A stretch of 22,935 nucleotides of DNA from a virus, in the IMG/VR virus record IMGVR_UViG_3300030101_004709, positions 1 through 22,935 of that record. The stretch is one strand, 5' to 3'. The translations under genes and the position numbers were made by a program. Shown here one piece after another: positions 7,108 through 15,588 of this stretch. The notes under the pieces are model-generated. The model saw nothing but the letters and a program-made list of their open reading frames with translations, searched no databases and was not told the origin of the DNA. Numbering within the stretch: position 1 is the stretch's first letter; each line of letters starts with the position of its first letter.

Positions 7108-7118
7108 TTTAATCTAAT
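7108..7118 (+). promoter_or_regulatory. Leader motif TTTAATCTAAT at gene start, copy 1
   Basis: The 11-base motif runs into the ATG at 7117. The same 11 bases occur before the scaffold gene and the gene after the capsid gene. Probably a shared 5' leader or initiation element; function inferred from position only. Confidence 0.5.
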
Positions 7119-7341
7119 GGATATAAGAAAAATATCTGTAGGCTCAGATTATAAATCAGGAGCCATGCACTACATAGTAGGTCAAAAAATTCTTAATGGC
7201 GACTATAGCATTCATTTGATTCAGTACGACATCCAAAGTAATTCAATCAAGATATGGATCGAAAAAGATGAAGAAGTTTTGTTATGGAAAGAGTTTAATG
7301 CTAATATGCCCTTTTCTTTAGAATACAATATTAACTTTTGA
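7117..7341 (+). CDS. Hypothetical 74-aa protein, first gene of terminase operon
   Basis: ATG 7117 follows the leader motif TTTAATCTAAT, and TGA is at 7339-7341. The 74 residues begin MDIRKISVGSDYKSGAMHYI and alternate hydrophobic and polar positions (YSIHLIQYDI, SIKIWIEKDEEVLLWKEF), suggesting a small all-beta protein. No signal peptide or membrane segment is seen and I recognise no family. It overlaps the next gene by one base (TGATG), so the two are probably translationally coupled. As the head of the operon with the GroES-like protein and both terminase candidates, it may act in head assembly or packaging, but that is only guilt by association. Confidence 0.65.
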   Translation: MDIRKISVGSDYKSGAMHYIVGQKILNGDYSIHLIQYDIQSNSIKIWIEKDEEVLLWKEFNANMPFSLEYNINF

Positions 7342-7904
7342 TGAAATCACCATACACATTTATTGTTGAACCATTAGATAATAAAAGATACGTCAACATT
7401 AAAAATATAAATGGTGTTGATTTGGTAATAAATACAAGTCAAGAGAATCATCTAGCTTCAAATAGAGAAGCAGTAGTTTTATCAACTCCAATCAAATACA
7501 CAGGGCCTATTTCTAAAGGTGATATATTATTAGTACATCACAATGTATTCAAATTTTATTACGATATTAAAGGGAGGCAAAAAAGTTGTAAAAGTTATTT
7601 TCGAGATAATTTGTTTTTTGTTGATAATGAACAATTTTTTATGTATAAACAAAACGGTGAATGGCATAGTCATGATAGATATTGTTTTGTAGAACCTGTA
7701 AAAACCAAACAATCTATTATATACAAAAACACAAAAGAAGAACCCTTGGTTGCAAAAATGGTATATACAAACAATACACTTAAAAAACAAGGTGTAATTA
7801 AAGATAGCATAGTATCCTTCAAACCTGAAAGCGAATACCCATTTCTTGTTGATAATAGAAAATTATATCGTATGTATGATCATCAAATAACCTTACTTCT
7901 ATGA
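7341..7904 (+). CDS. GroES-like (Cpn10-fold) two-domain protein, putative co-chaperonin
   Basis: A 187-residue protein. I choose ATG 7341, which overlaps the upstream stop by one base, over a TTG one codon earlier. Residues about 40-75 read REAVVLSTPIKYTGPISKGD then ILLVHHNVFKFYYD, which fits the strand - glycine - KGD - hydrophobic strand pattern of co-chaperonin barrels. After a loop (76-90) comes LFFVDNEQFFMY and then YCFVEPV (114-120). A second half, residues 134-187, has EPLVAKMVY, GVIKDSIVSFKPESEYPFLV, DNRKLYRM and DHQITLLL, closely paralleling the C-terminal half of GroES (KVGD-x-V-x-F..., dG-x-x-Y-x-[IL]-[RL]-x-x-[DE]-I-x-A-x-[IV]). So it may be two fused Cpn10-like barrels. T4 gp31 is the precedent for a phage co-chaperonin acting in capsid protein folding. 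No obvious GroEL-binding mobile loop is identifiable, so chaperonin binding is unproven. Confidence 0.5.
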   Translation: MKSPYTFIVEPLDNKRYVNIKNINGVDLVINTSQENHLASNREAVVLSTPIKYTGPISKGDILLVHHNVFKFYYDIKGRQKSCKSYFRDNLFFVDNEQFFMYKQNGEWHSHDRYCFVEPVKTKQSIIYKNTKEEPLVAKMVYTNNTLKKQGVIKDSIVSFKPESEYPFLVDNRKLYRMYDHQITLLL

Positions 7905-8179
7905 AATCAGAAATGTTAAAACTGCAAATAATAAATGCAGGCAGAAAAGCTGTTGAACAACTAATTAAAGTTGCAAAAGAAGATATCATAAAACCTGATC
8001 CTGAGGATGAACTTGCGGCTGATAGACTTAAAAACGCAGCAGCCACAAAAAAACTAGCTATATTTGATGCATTTGATATATTATCTAAAATAGATCAAGA
8101 AGAACAAGAACTAAACCAAGAGGAAAAAAATATTAATGTAAATACAAAACAAGGTTTTGCAGAGCGAAGATCTAAATAA
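7901..8179 (+). CDS. Candidate small terminase subunit (helical, acidic)
   Basis: A 92-residue protein, with ATG 7901 overlapping the previous stop as ATGA. It is nearly all helical by composition: residues 4-25 (EMLKLQIINAGRKAVEQLIKVA), then DIIKPDPEDELAADRLKNAA (28-47), TKKLAIFDAFDILSKIDQEE (49-68) and a polar tail. There is no recognisable helix-turn-helix. The position directly before the large terminase and the small helical make-up fit a terminase small subunit, but they fit a packaging accessory protein just as well. It overlaps the large terminase frame by 23 bases, so the pair is probably translationally coupled. Confidence 0.45.
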   Translation: MKSEMLKLQIINAGRKAVEQLIKVAKEDIIKPDPEDELAADRLKNAAATKKLAIFDAFDILSKIDQEEQELNQEEKNINVNTKQGFAERRSK

Positions 8180-10403
8180 ATTATATCAAAAGTTAGTAGG
8201 TTATATACCAACCGCAATCATAAAAAGAAAAAACAAAGCACGTACTTGGCTTTATGGGTATAATATTAAATATGATATTGTTATAATCTCAAAGGACGGC
8301 ACATTAGGCGATATCATAAATATTAATGGATTAGTTATAGGACTGCCTTCTATACCGGATAACGTGTATAGTAGATCTAAAAGTAAAAAAGAACAATATT
8401 GGCAACGACAACCTCTAGATAAAAGTTTAAATAAAATTCAATCTATATTTCAATGGAATGAAATGTCCTCATCATTTAAAAACCGTTGGATTGATTATAT
8501 TGAAAAAGAATTTGATAAAAGAGAAGAAGGGCATTGGTTTTACAATAATGGGACACCAACTTATATTAGCGGCTCACATTACATGTATTTACAATGGACT
8601 AGTATAGATGTAGGATACCCTGATTTTAGAGAAGCAAATAGAATCTTTTTTTTATTTTGGGAGGCATGTAAAGCTGACAATCGATGCTTTGGTTTAGATT
8701 ATCTTAAAATAAGACGCTCAGGGTTCTCGTATATGGGTTCATCAGAATGCATTAACACAGGAACTTTGGCAAAAGATTCTAGGGTTGGTATTTTATCGAA
8801 AACGGGAGCAGATGCAAAAAAAATGTTTACTGATAAAGTTGTTCCGATTGCAAACAGATTACCTTTTTTCTTCAAGCCTATACAAGATGGTATGGATAAA
8901 CCCAAAACAGAATTAGCTTTTCGTGTTCCTGCATCTAAAATAACTAAAAAAAATATGTATGACGTAGTTGATGATGAGTTGTATGGATTAGACACCACAG
9001 TTGATTGGAAAAATACAGATGAAAACTCATATGACGGAGAAAAACTATTATTGCTAGTACATGATGAAAGTGGTAAGTGGATTAAGCCCAATAATATTTT
9101 AAACAATTGGAGGGTAACTAAAACGTGTTTACGTTTGGGGAGTAAAATTATAGGTAAATGCATGATGGGCTCTACATCAAATGCTCTCAGCAAAGGCGGA
9201 GAAAATTTTAAAAAACTATATGAAGATTCAAACATATCTACACGTAATGCTAACGGTCAAACAAAAAGCGGCATGTATTCTCTTTTCATTCCCATGGAAT
9301 GGAATATGGAGGGTTTCATTGATAAGTATGGCATGCCTGTGTTTCATACACCTTTAAATCCTATACTTGGCGTGGATGATGAATACATATATAATGGAGC
9401 TATAGATTATTGGGAAGCTGAAGTTGAGTCTTTAAAAAAAGATCCAGATGCTCTTAATGAGTTTTACAGACAGTTTCCTCGAACCGAAAGTCATGCGTTT
9501 CGTGACGAGAGTAAAGGAAGTTTATTCAACCTTACAAAGATATATCAACAGATTGATTTTAATGATTCTTTGATTATGCCACAGCATGTTACGAGAGGTA
9601 AATTTTATTGGAAAGACGGCATCAAGGATACCGAGGTCATATGGACACCAGATTCAAACGGAAGGTTTCAAGTATCATGGACGCCAAACAAACAATTAAC
9701 TAACAAACCATCAAGCAGAAACGGTACTTACTACCCAAATAATGAGCATATTGGCGCTTTTGGGTGTGATAGCTATGATATATCAGGAACCGTAGGTGGA
9801 AGAGGTTCGAATGGCGCATTGCATGGGCTGACTAAATTTAATATGGATCAAGCCCCTAGCAATGAGTTTTTCTTGGAATATGTAGCAAGACCACAAACAG
9901 CAGAAATATTTTTTGAGGAGGTTTTAATGGCTTGTGTTTTTTATAGTATGCCTATTCTCGTAGAAAACAATAAACCACGTTTGCTGTATCATTTCAAAAA
10001 CAGAGGCTACCGAGGTTTTTGCATGAATCGCCCTGACAGACATTTTAACAAACTTTCAAAAACAGAAAAGGAGATAGGTGGTATACCTAATTCATCTGAA
10101 GATGTAAAGCAATCACATGCTGCTGCGATAGAATCATACATAGAAAAGTATATTGGTATTGATTTAGAGGGAACTTATAGAGATCAGACTACGATTGGGT
10201 CTATGCTTTTTAATAGAACACTAGAAGAATGGGCAAGGTTCGATATTAATAATAGGACACAGTTTGATGCCACTATAAGCTCGGGTCTTGCAATAATGGC
10301 GAATCAAAAATCGTTATATTTACCTATCCAAAAACAATCAAAAATAAGTCTTAACTTTGCAAGATATAGCAACAGTGGAAATTTTAGTGAATTAGTTAAA
10401 TGA
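8157..10403 (+). CDS. terL: Terminase large subunit (packaging ATPase-nuclease)
   Basis: The frame gives 748 residues from TTG 8157. No ATG occurs until residue 103, well inside conserved-looking sequence, so a non-ATG start near 8157 is likely. The ATPase half has a deviant Walker A, K-I-R-R-S-G-F-S (184-191), with the lysine at the start of the loop as in lambda gpA (KSARVGYSK). Walker B is LLLLVHDE (297-304; Asp303, Glu304), and the coupling motif is GSTSN (338-342). The C-terminal RNase H-like nuclease half shows FGCDSYD (536-542; Asp538), ILVENN (600-605; Glu603) and FDATISSGLA (703-712; Asp704), the usual acidic triad. It packages DNA into the procapsid through the portal, whose gene follows with an ATGA overlap. 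The length, about 750 residues, is on the long side for terminases. Confidence 0.88.
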   Translation: MQSEDLNKLYQKLVGYIPTAIIKRKNKARTWLYGYNIKYDIVIISKDGTLGDIININGLVIGLPSIPDNVYSRSKSKKEQYWQRQPLDKSLNKIQSIFQWNEMSSSFKNRWIDYIEKEFDKREEGHWFYNNGTPTYISGSHYMYLQWTSIDVGYPDFREANRIFFLFWEACKADNRCFGLDYLKIRRSGFSYMGSSECINTGTLAKDSRVGILSKTGADAKKMFTDKVVPIANRLPFFFKPIQDGMDKPKTELAFRVPASKITKKNMYDVVDDELYGLDTTVDWKNTDENSYDGEKLLLLVHDESGKWIKPNNILNNWRVTKTCLRLGSKIIGKCMMGSTSNALSKGGENFKKLYEDSNISTRNANGQTKSGMYSLFIPMEWNMEGFIDKYGMPVFHTPLNPILGVDDEYIYNGAIDYWEAEVESLKKDPDALNEFYRQFPRTESHAFRDESKGSLFNLTKIYQQIDFNDSLIMPQHVTRGKFYWKDGIKDTEVIWTPDSNGRFQVSWTPNKQLTNKPSSRNGTYYPNNEHIGAFGCDSYDISGTVGGRGSNGALHGLTKFNMDQAPSNEFFLEYVARPQTAEIFFEEVLMACVFYSMPILVENNKPRLLYHFKNRGYRGFCMNRPDRHFNKLSKTEKEIGGIPNSSEDVKQSHAAAIESYIEKYIGIDLEGTYRDQTTIGSMLFNRTLEEWARFDINNRTQFDATISSGLAIMANQKSLYLPIQKQSKISLNFARYSNSGNFSELVK

Positions 10404-12835
10404 AAGAAGTAAGTATAAATATTTCATCTGTAGGCTTTCCGAATCAATACGCCTCAGATGCTGAAAAAGCAACAGATGAATACGGACTTCAAATCGGGCA
10501 AGCAATACAATATGAATGGTTTCGTAAAGATTCAAACGGTTGTAGATATTACAATCAGTGGAGAGATTTTAATAGATTAAGGTTGTATGCACGGGGCGAA
10601 CAATCAATAGCTAAATATAAAAATGAACTAGCTGTAGACGGTGATTTATCATATTTGAATTTAGATTGGACTCCTGTACCTATCCTGCCAAAATTTGTTG
10701 ATATAGTAGTCAATGGATTATCAGAACGTTTATTTAAAGTAAAGGCTTATGCTCAAGACGCATTGTCTCAATCCAAAAGAAGTAAATACCAAGATATGGT
10801 TGAAGGACAAATGGCAGCAAAAGATGTTTTGGGCATTGTTCAAGAAAAAACAGGTTATAATCCTTTTACTATAAACCCTGAAGAATTACCACAAACAGAT
10901 GAAGAACTATCACTATATCTTAATTTAAATTATAAACCTGCAATCGAAATAGCTGAAGAGGAAGCTATTGACACTATGTTCGCCGAAAACCATTACGAAG
11001 ATATTAGAAAACGTATAGACTACGATCAAATGGTTGTTGGTGTAGGTATGGCAAAACACGAGTTTCTTCCTGGTGCAGGCGTAAAATTATCTTATGTTGA
11101 TCCTGCTAATGTAGTATACAGTTATACCGAAGACCCATATTTCAAAGATTGTTTTTATTGGGGTGAAATAAAAACTATAGGAATAACTGAACTTATGAAG
11201 ATAAATCCTGACTTGACTAATGATGATTTGGAAAAAATCGCACAATATAGCCAAAGTTGGTATGACTATTTTAATACAGCACAGTATTACGAAAACGATA
11301 TATTTTACAGAGATACTTGTACTCTTCTCTATTTTAACTATAAGACCACAAAAAAAATTGTTTACAAAAAGAAAAATCTTGACAGCGGAGCAACAAGGAT
11401 GATAGAGAAGGATGATCAATTCAATCCACCGGAAGAGATGATTGAAGAGGGAAACTTTGAAAAAATTGAAAAAACTATTGATGTTTGGTATGATGGTATA
11501 ATGGTTATGGGCACAAACATCATCTTGAAATGGGAGCTTGCTAAAAATATGGTAAGACCAAAGTCAGCAACACAACATGCATTACCTAATTATGTAGCAG
11601 TTGCACCTAGAATGTATAAGGGAAACATTGAATCTTTGGTAAGAAGAATGATACCTTTTGCCGATTTGATTCAAATAACGCATTTAAAACTTCAGCAAGT
11701 AATAGCAAGAACTGTGCCTGACGGGGTTTATATAGATGCAGATGGATTAAATGAAGTTGACCTCGGAACAGGTGCAGCTTATAATCCTGAAGACGCATTA
11801 AGATTATATTTTCAAACAGGTAGCGTTGTTGGCAGAAGTTATACTCAAGATGGTGATTTTAATCAAGCACGTACCCCTATACAGCAATTGACATCTAACT
11901 CTGGAGCCTCGAAAACACAAATGCTTATTGCTAACTATAATCATTATTTAGACATGATTAGGGCAGTTACAGGACTTAATGAAGCTAGAGATGGGTCAAC
12001 ACCAAACCCTGAAGCTTTAGTTGGGGTACAGAAGTTAGCAGCTTTAAATTCAAACACAGCAACAAGACACATCCTAGACGGTGGATTATACATATATCGT
12101 ACTTTAGCAGAGGCTTTGACTTATCGTATAGCTGATATACTTGAGTATTCTGATTTCAAAGACGATTTTATAAACAAAATAGGAAAGTATAATGTAAGCA
12201 TCCTTCAAGAAATATCAGAGCTATATATATACGACTTTGGCGTATTTATTGAGCTGTCACCTGATGAAGAACAAAAGGCTATGTTAGAGCAAAATATACA
12301 AATGGCATTGTCTAAACAAGATATTAATCTCGAAGACGCTATTGACATAAGAGAAATAAAAAACATTAAGTTAGCTAATCAACTACTAAAAGTCAAAAGA
12401 AAATCAAAACAAGAGTTTGATCAGAAAAAAATGATGGAAGAAAAAGCGCTTAGTGCACAACAAGCAATTAAAGTTCAAGAAATAAAAGCTCAGTCTGACG
12501 CACAAAAGATATCTCTCGAAACTGAAAGTAAGTTAAAAGTGAAACAAGCAGAGATAGCCTTTGAGATTGAAAAGCAAAAAGCCGAGGCTCAACTCAAAGC
12601 CACATTGATGGAGCAAGAGTTTCAGTATAACATGCAGTTAAGAGATGTCTCCGAAAATGCGTTAGCTTTTCGTGAGGGTTCTAGAGAGGAAGCCAAAAAG
12701 CAAAGGATAAGTCAACAAAACACTCAACAGTCTCAACTTATAAATCAAAGAAAAAATAACTTACCTCCAAAAAACTTTGAATCTAACGAAGACACCTTAG
12801 ATGGGTTTGATTTGGCAGAGTTTGAACCACGCTAA
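10400..12835 (+). CDS. Portal protein with C-terminal coiled coil
   Basis: An 811-residue protein, with ATG 10400 overlapping the large terminase stop (ATGA). Its place right after the terminase, its length, and segments such as VPILPKFVDIVVNGLSERLF (about 92-111), YVDPANVVYSYTEDPYF and ALVGVQKLAALNSNTATRHI, together with a long mixed alpha/beta body, fit a large portal of the P22 / crAss-like size class. From about residue 669 to 760 there is a long Gln/Glu/Lys-rich helix (QEFDQKKMMEEKALSAQQAI, then LKVKQAEIAFEIEKQKAEAQ) that predicts coiled coil and could form a barrel reaching into the capsid. The acidic tail reads TLDGFDLAEFEPR. Role: dodecameric channel for DNA entry and exit. Assignment is by context and size rather than by a single diagnostic motif. 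Confidence 0.82.
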   Translation: MKEVSINISSVGFPNQYASDAEKATDEYGLQIGQAIQYEWFRKDSNGCRYYNQWRDFNRLRLYARGEQSIAKYKNELAVDGDLSYLNLDWTPVPILPKFVDIVVNGLSERLFKVKAYAQDALSQSKRSKYQDMVEGQMAAKDVLGIVQEKTGYNPFTINPEELPQTDEELSLYLNLNYKPAIEIAEEEAIDTMFAENHYEDIRKRIDYDQMVVGVGMAKHEFLPGAGVKLSYVDPANVVYSYTEDPYFKDCFYWGEIKTIGITELMKINPDLTNDDLEKIAQYSQSWYDYFNTAQYYENDIFYRDTCTLLYFNYKTTKKIVYKKKNLDSGATRMIEKDDQFNPPEEMIEEGNFEKIEKTIDVWYDGIMVMGTNIILKWELAKNMVRPKSATQHALPNYVAVAPRMYKGNIESLVRRMIPFADLIQITHLKLQQVIARTVPDGVYIDADGLNEVDLGTGAAYNPEDALRLYFQTGSVVGRSYTQDGDFNQARTPIQQLTSNSGASKTQMLIANYNHYLDMIRAVTGLNEARDGSTPNPEALVGVQKLAALNSNTATRHILDGGLYIYRTLAEALTYRIADILEYSDFKDDFINKIGKYNVSILQEISELYIYDFGVFIELSPDEEQKAMLEQNIQMALSKQDINLEDAIDIREIKNIKLANQLLKVKRKSKQEFDQKKMMEEKALSAQQAIKVQEIKAQSDAQKISLETESKLKVKQAEIAFEIEKQKAEAQLKATLMEQEFQYNMQLRDVSENALAFREGSREEAKKQRISQQNTQQSQLINQRKNNLPPKNFESNEDTLDGFDLAEFEPR

Positions 12836-12855
12836 AAACGTATATTTTTTTTATT

Positions 12856-12863
12856 TAACTTTG
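12856..12863 (+). promoter_or_regulatory. Bacteroidota-type -7 promoter element for scaffold-capsid unit
   Basis: TAACTTTG matches TAnnTTTG exactly in a T-rich gap between portal and scaffold, 20 bases before the next gene's ATG at 12884. No clear -33 TTG at the usual distance. It would drive scaffold and major capsid expression independently of the portal operon. Confidence 0.55.
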
Positions 12864-12869
12864 TAGAAA

Positions 12870-12880
12870 TTTAATCTAAT
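12870..12880 (+). promoter_or_regulatory. Leader motif TTTAATCTAAT, copy 2
   Basis: An identical 11-base motif just after the -7 element, ending three bases before the scaffold ATG. The match with copy 3 extends left to AAATTTAATCTAAT (14 bases). Confidence 0.5.
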
Positions 12881-12883
12881 CAA

Positions 12884-14059
12884 ATGGAAATAAAAGTAAG
12901 AGAGCTGACTGATGTTAAAGAGAAGTCGAAACAAGAAATTGAACAAGAACTTCTTGATAAACATGAGCAGAAACAAAATACTGAAACTGAAGTTGCTGAA
13001 ACAAAAAATGAATCTGTAGAAGATACAAAAGTTGATGAAGCAAAAGTTACAGAAAATGTTACAGATTCTACAGAAAATACTGTAGAAGAAGAGGTTGAAG
13101 AAACAAATCCATCTGTAGCAGAAGAATCTTCTGAATTATCAGAAGAACAAGTTCTTTCATATATTGGTAATAGATGGGGCGAAGAAGTTACTTCTTTAGA
13201 TCAATTAAAGGATAAGCGAGATGCTGAAGAACCTTTATCTGAAGATGTTGCTGCTTACCTCAAATATAAAAAGGAAACAGGGCGTAATATGAGTGATTAT
13301 TTAAAATTACAAAAAGATTACTCGGAGATAAGTCCTGATAATTTGTTAAGAGAATACTTAACTATTACAGAAGAAGGTCTAGATCCTGAAGATATTGATT
13401 CACTTATGGAGGATTATGTCTATGATGAGGATGATGACGATGAAAATGTAATTAAAAAAGTAAAATTAGCAAAGAAAAAAATGGTTGCTAAAGCCAAGAA
13501 ATATTTTAATCAGGAGCAACAAAAATATAAACTACCTCTTGAGTCAAGGGAAAGTTCAGGCGCTGTTGATGAAGATTATCAAGCTTATAAGCAATACATA
13601 AGTGAAGCTAAGAGTCGAGAAGAGATAGACAAAAAAAAGTCTAACTGGTTTAAATCAGAAAGTGACAAGCTATTTTCATCTGAGTTTAAAGGTTTTAAAT
13701 TCAATATAGGTGATAATCAAATTGTTTATTCTCCTGGATCTGCGGCTGAATTAAGAAAGGCTCAAGACACTCCTATGAATTTTGTTAATACATTCTTGGA
13801 TAGTGATACGGGCTTAATTAAGGATACCGAGGGTTATCATCGCTCTTTAGCAATGGCAATGAATCCTGACAAGTTCGCCGAGTTCTTTTTTGAACAAGGT
13901 AAAGCTTATGCAACAGAAGATGTAATGCGCAAAACTAAAAATGTAGATATGAAAGAGCGCAGTGCACCTGAAGTTTCAACTAAGGGAGGGTTTCAAGTCA
14001 AATCAGTTTCACAACCTTCAAGTCGTGGACTGAAAATAAAGAGTATTAAAAAAATGTAA
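12884..14059 (+). CDS. Candidate capsid scaffolding protein
   Basis: A 391-residue protein starting at ATG 12884, between portal and capsid genes. Residues 10-90 are low-complexity and very acidic (Glu, Thr, Val, Asn; for example EVEETNPSVAEESSELSEEQ). A helical body follows: SYIGNRWGEEVTSLDQL, AAYLKYKKETGRN, LREYLTITEEGLDPEDIDSL, an acidic patch YDEDDDDENV, then KKVKLAKKKMVAKAKKYF. The C-terminus is basic and polar (GGFQVKSVSQPSSRGLKIKS, then IKKM). An acidic, helical, charge-segregated protein with a basic C-terminus, encoded next to the major capsid gene, is the usual profile of phage scaffolds, whose basic end contacts the capsid protein. No protease motif is seen. Promoter element and leader lie directly upstream, so it is co-expressed with the capsid protein. 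Confidence 0.6.
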   Translation: MEIKVRELTDVKEKSKQEIEQELLDKHEQKQNTETEVAETKNESVEDTKVDEAKVTENVTDSTENTVEEEVEETNPSVAEESSELSEEQVLSYIGNRWGEEVTSLDQLKDKRDAEEPLSEDVAAYLKYKKETGRNMSDYLKLQKDYSEISPDNLLREYLTITEEGLDPEDIDSLMEDYVYDEDDDDENVIKKVKLAKKKMVAKAKKYFNQEQQKYKLPLESRESSGAVDEDYQAYKQYISEAKSREEIDKKKSNWFKSESDKLFSSEFKGFKFNIGDNQIVYSPGSAAELRKAQDTPMNFVNTFLDSDTGLIKDTEGYHRSLAMAMNPDKFAEFFFEQGKAYATEDVMRKTKNVDMKERSAPEVSTKGGFQVKSVSQPSSRGLKIKSIKKM

Positions 14060-14078
14060 ATTATAAAAATTAGAAATT

Positions 14079-15536
14079 ATGCCTGGACAAGTTAAAACGA
14101 TTCCAACATTTGCGTTGACCCCGAGTTCAGAAAGAACTCCTACAACGGAAAACTACATAACTAACTTTGACTTTTTGAATCAGTATCTACCTGATACTTA
14201 TGAAAAAGAGTTTGAGCGTTATGGAAACAGAACTATATCTTCATTCTTACGTATGGTAGGAGCGGAGATGCCTACCAACTCTGACCTTATTAAATGGGCT
14301 GAGCAAGGTAGATTACACACCAAATACACTCAAGTAGGTAGTGCAGGAACAGCTGGAGATGATCAAGTTACTTTTCAAGTAAATGATACATTAGATCCTA
14401 CTGCAGCGGAGCAAGTCATTCGAATAGGACAAACAATAGTGGTTGTTCAAAACGATGGATCGGGTTCTAACAAAGCAGTGGTAAGCGCTGTTAATAATGC
14501 AGCTGGTGGTAGAGGACAATTTACTGCCGACTTTTATGAAGCAAGTGGTCTTGCTACTAACGGAACAGGAGTAGGAAACTCAGACGTTACTGTATTTATT
14601 TACGGATCAGAATTTAGAAAAGGAACTGCAGGAATGGTTGGTTCTTTAGAAGCTAATGACTTTATTTTCGAAAATAAGCCTATTATAATCAAAGATACTT
14701 ACAATGTATCAGGTTCAGATATGGCACAAATCGGATGGGTAGAAATAACAACTGAAGATGGTGCTACAGGATACCTATGGTATTTAAAATCAGAGCATGA
14801 AACAAGGCTTAGATTTGATGACTATTTAGAAACTGCAATGATTGAGGCTGTTCCTGCAGAGCAAAACTCAGGAGCTGCAGCAATATTAGGCAGTTCTGGT
14901 GCAGCAGCAAATCCTGGTGCAGGATCTGACGGTATCTTTTACAGCGTACAACAAAGAGGAAATATCTGGGATGGTGGTAATCCAACAACCCTAGCAGACT
15001 TTGATAATGTAATTAGTAGGCTTGATAAACAAGGAGCTATTGATGAAAATGTAATTTTTGTTGACAGACAATTTGCTTTTGACATTGATGATATGCTAGC
15101 TGCTCAAAACTCTTATGGAGCGGGTGGTACTTCTTTCGGTCTATTTGACAACGATGAAGAGATGGCCCTTAATTTAGGTTTCACAGGATTTAGAAGAGGT
15201 TATGACTTTTATAAATCAGATTGGAAATATCTAAATGACCCAACAATGAGAGGTGGTTTACCAACAGGAGCTGGATCAGGACGTATAAACGGATTGTTAG
15301 TACCAGCGGGTTCAACTAGTGTTTACGACCAAATACTTGGTAAAAATGCTAAAAGACCTTTCTTACATGTTAGATATAGAGCTTCTGAAACAGAAGACAG
15401 ACGTTATAAAACTTGGATTACTGGTTCTGCTGGTGGTGCAAGAACAACTGATGTGGATAATATGCAAGTAAACTTCTTGTCTGAAAGAGCTGTTTGTACT
15501 TTAGGTGCTAACAACTTCTTTATATTCCAAGAATAG
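14079..15536 (+). CDS. Major capsid protein
   Basis: A 485-residue protein starting at ATG 14079 (AAATTATG context), 19 bases after the scaffold gene. It is identified by position after portal and scaffold, size, the strong terminator immediately behind it, and its composition: balanced Gly/Ala/Asp/Phe with no low-complexity fibre features. Distinctive segments are NFDFLNQYLPDTYEKEFERY, LIKWAEQGRLHTKYTQVG, DNVISRLDKQGAIDENVIFV, GFTGFRRGYDFYKSDW and NFLSERAVCTLGANNFFIFQ. The N-terminal arm followed by an alpha/beta body is consistent with the HK97 fold, but I cannot point to a family motif. There is no obvious processed delta domain. It would form the icosahedral shell around the portal. Confidence 0.78.
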   Translation: MPGQVKTIPTFALTPSSERTPTTENYITNFDFLNQYLPDTYEKEFERYGNRTISSFLRMVGAEMPTNSDLIKWAEQGRLHTKYTQVGSAGTAGDDQVTFQVNDTLDPTAAEQVIRIGQTIVVVQNDGSGSNKAVVSAVNNAAGGRGQFTADFYEASGLATNGTGVGNSDVTVFIYGSEFRKGTAGMVGSLEANDFIFENKPIIIKDTYNVSGSDMAQIGWVEITTEDGATGYLWYLKSEHETRLRFDDYLETAMIEAVPAEQNSGAAAILGSSGAAANPGAGSDGIFYSVQQRGNIWDGGNPTTLADFDNVISRLDKQGAIDENVIFVDRQFAFDIDDMLAAQNSYGAGGTSFGLFDNDEEMALNLGFTGFRRGYDFYKSDWKYLNDPTMRGGLPTGAGSGRINGLLVPAGSTSVYDQILGKNAKRPFLHVRYRASETEDRRYKTWITGSAGGARTTDVDNMQVNFLSERAVCTLGANNFFIFQE

Positions 15537-15546
15537 TTTTGTTCAG

Positions 15547-15574
15547 AGGGGGGCGTAAGCTCCCCTTATTTTTT
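15547..15574 (+). terminator. Rho-independent terminator after the capsid gene
   Basis: An 8-bp stem (AGGGGGGC at 15547-15554 pairing with GCTCCCCT at 15559-15566, one G-T wobble) closes a GTAA tetraloop of the GNRA type and is followed by a T-rich run to 15574. It lies 10 bases after the capsid stop and ends the scaffold-capsid unit. Confidence 0.85.
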
Positions 15575-15588
15575 AAAATCTAATTAAA

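Noticed and set aside
8699-9235. 178-codon open frame on the minus strand inside the terminase gene
   Set aside because: It lies opposite the terminase ATPase motifs, has no recognisable protein features and no leader; it is a shadow of the sense frame.
9915-9929. Shine-Dalgarno-like GAGGAG followed by an in-frame ATG inside the terminase
   Set aside because: It could start a nuclease-only fragment, but the bases simply encode FFEEVLMA and no other gene here uses such a site.
12826-12855. T-rich stretch after the portal gene as a terminator
   Set aside because: There is a T run but no GC-rich stem before it; only weak A-T pairing can be drawn.
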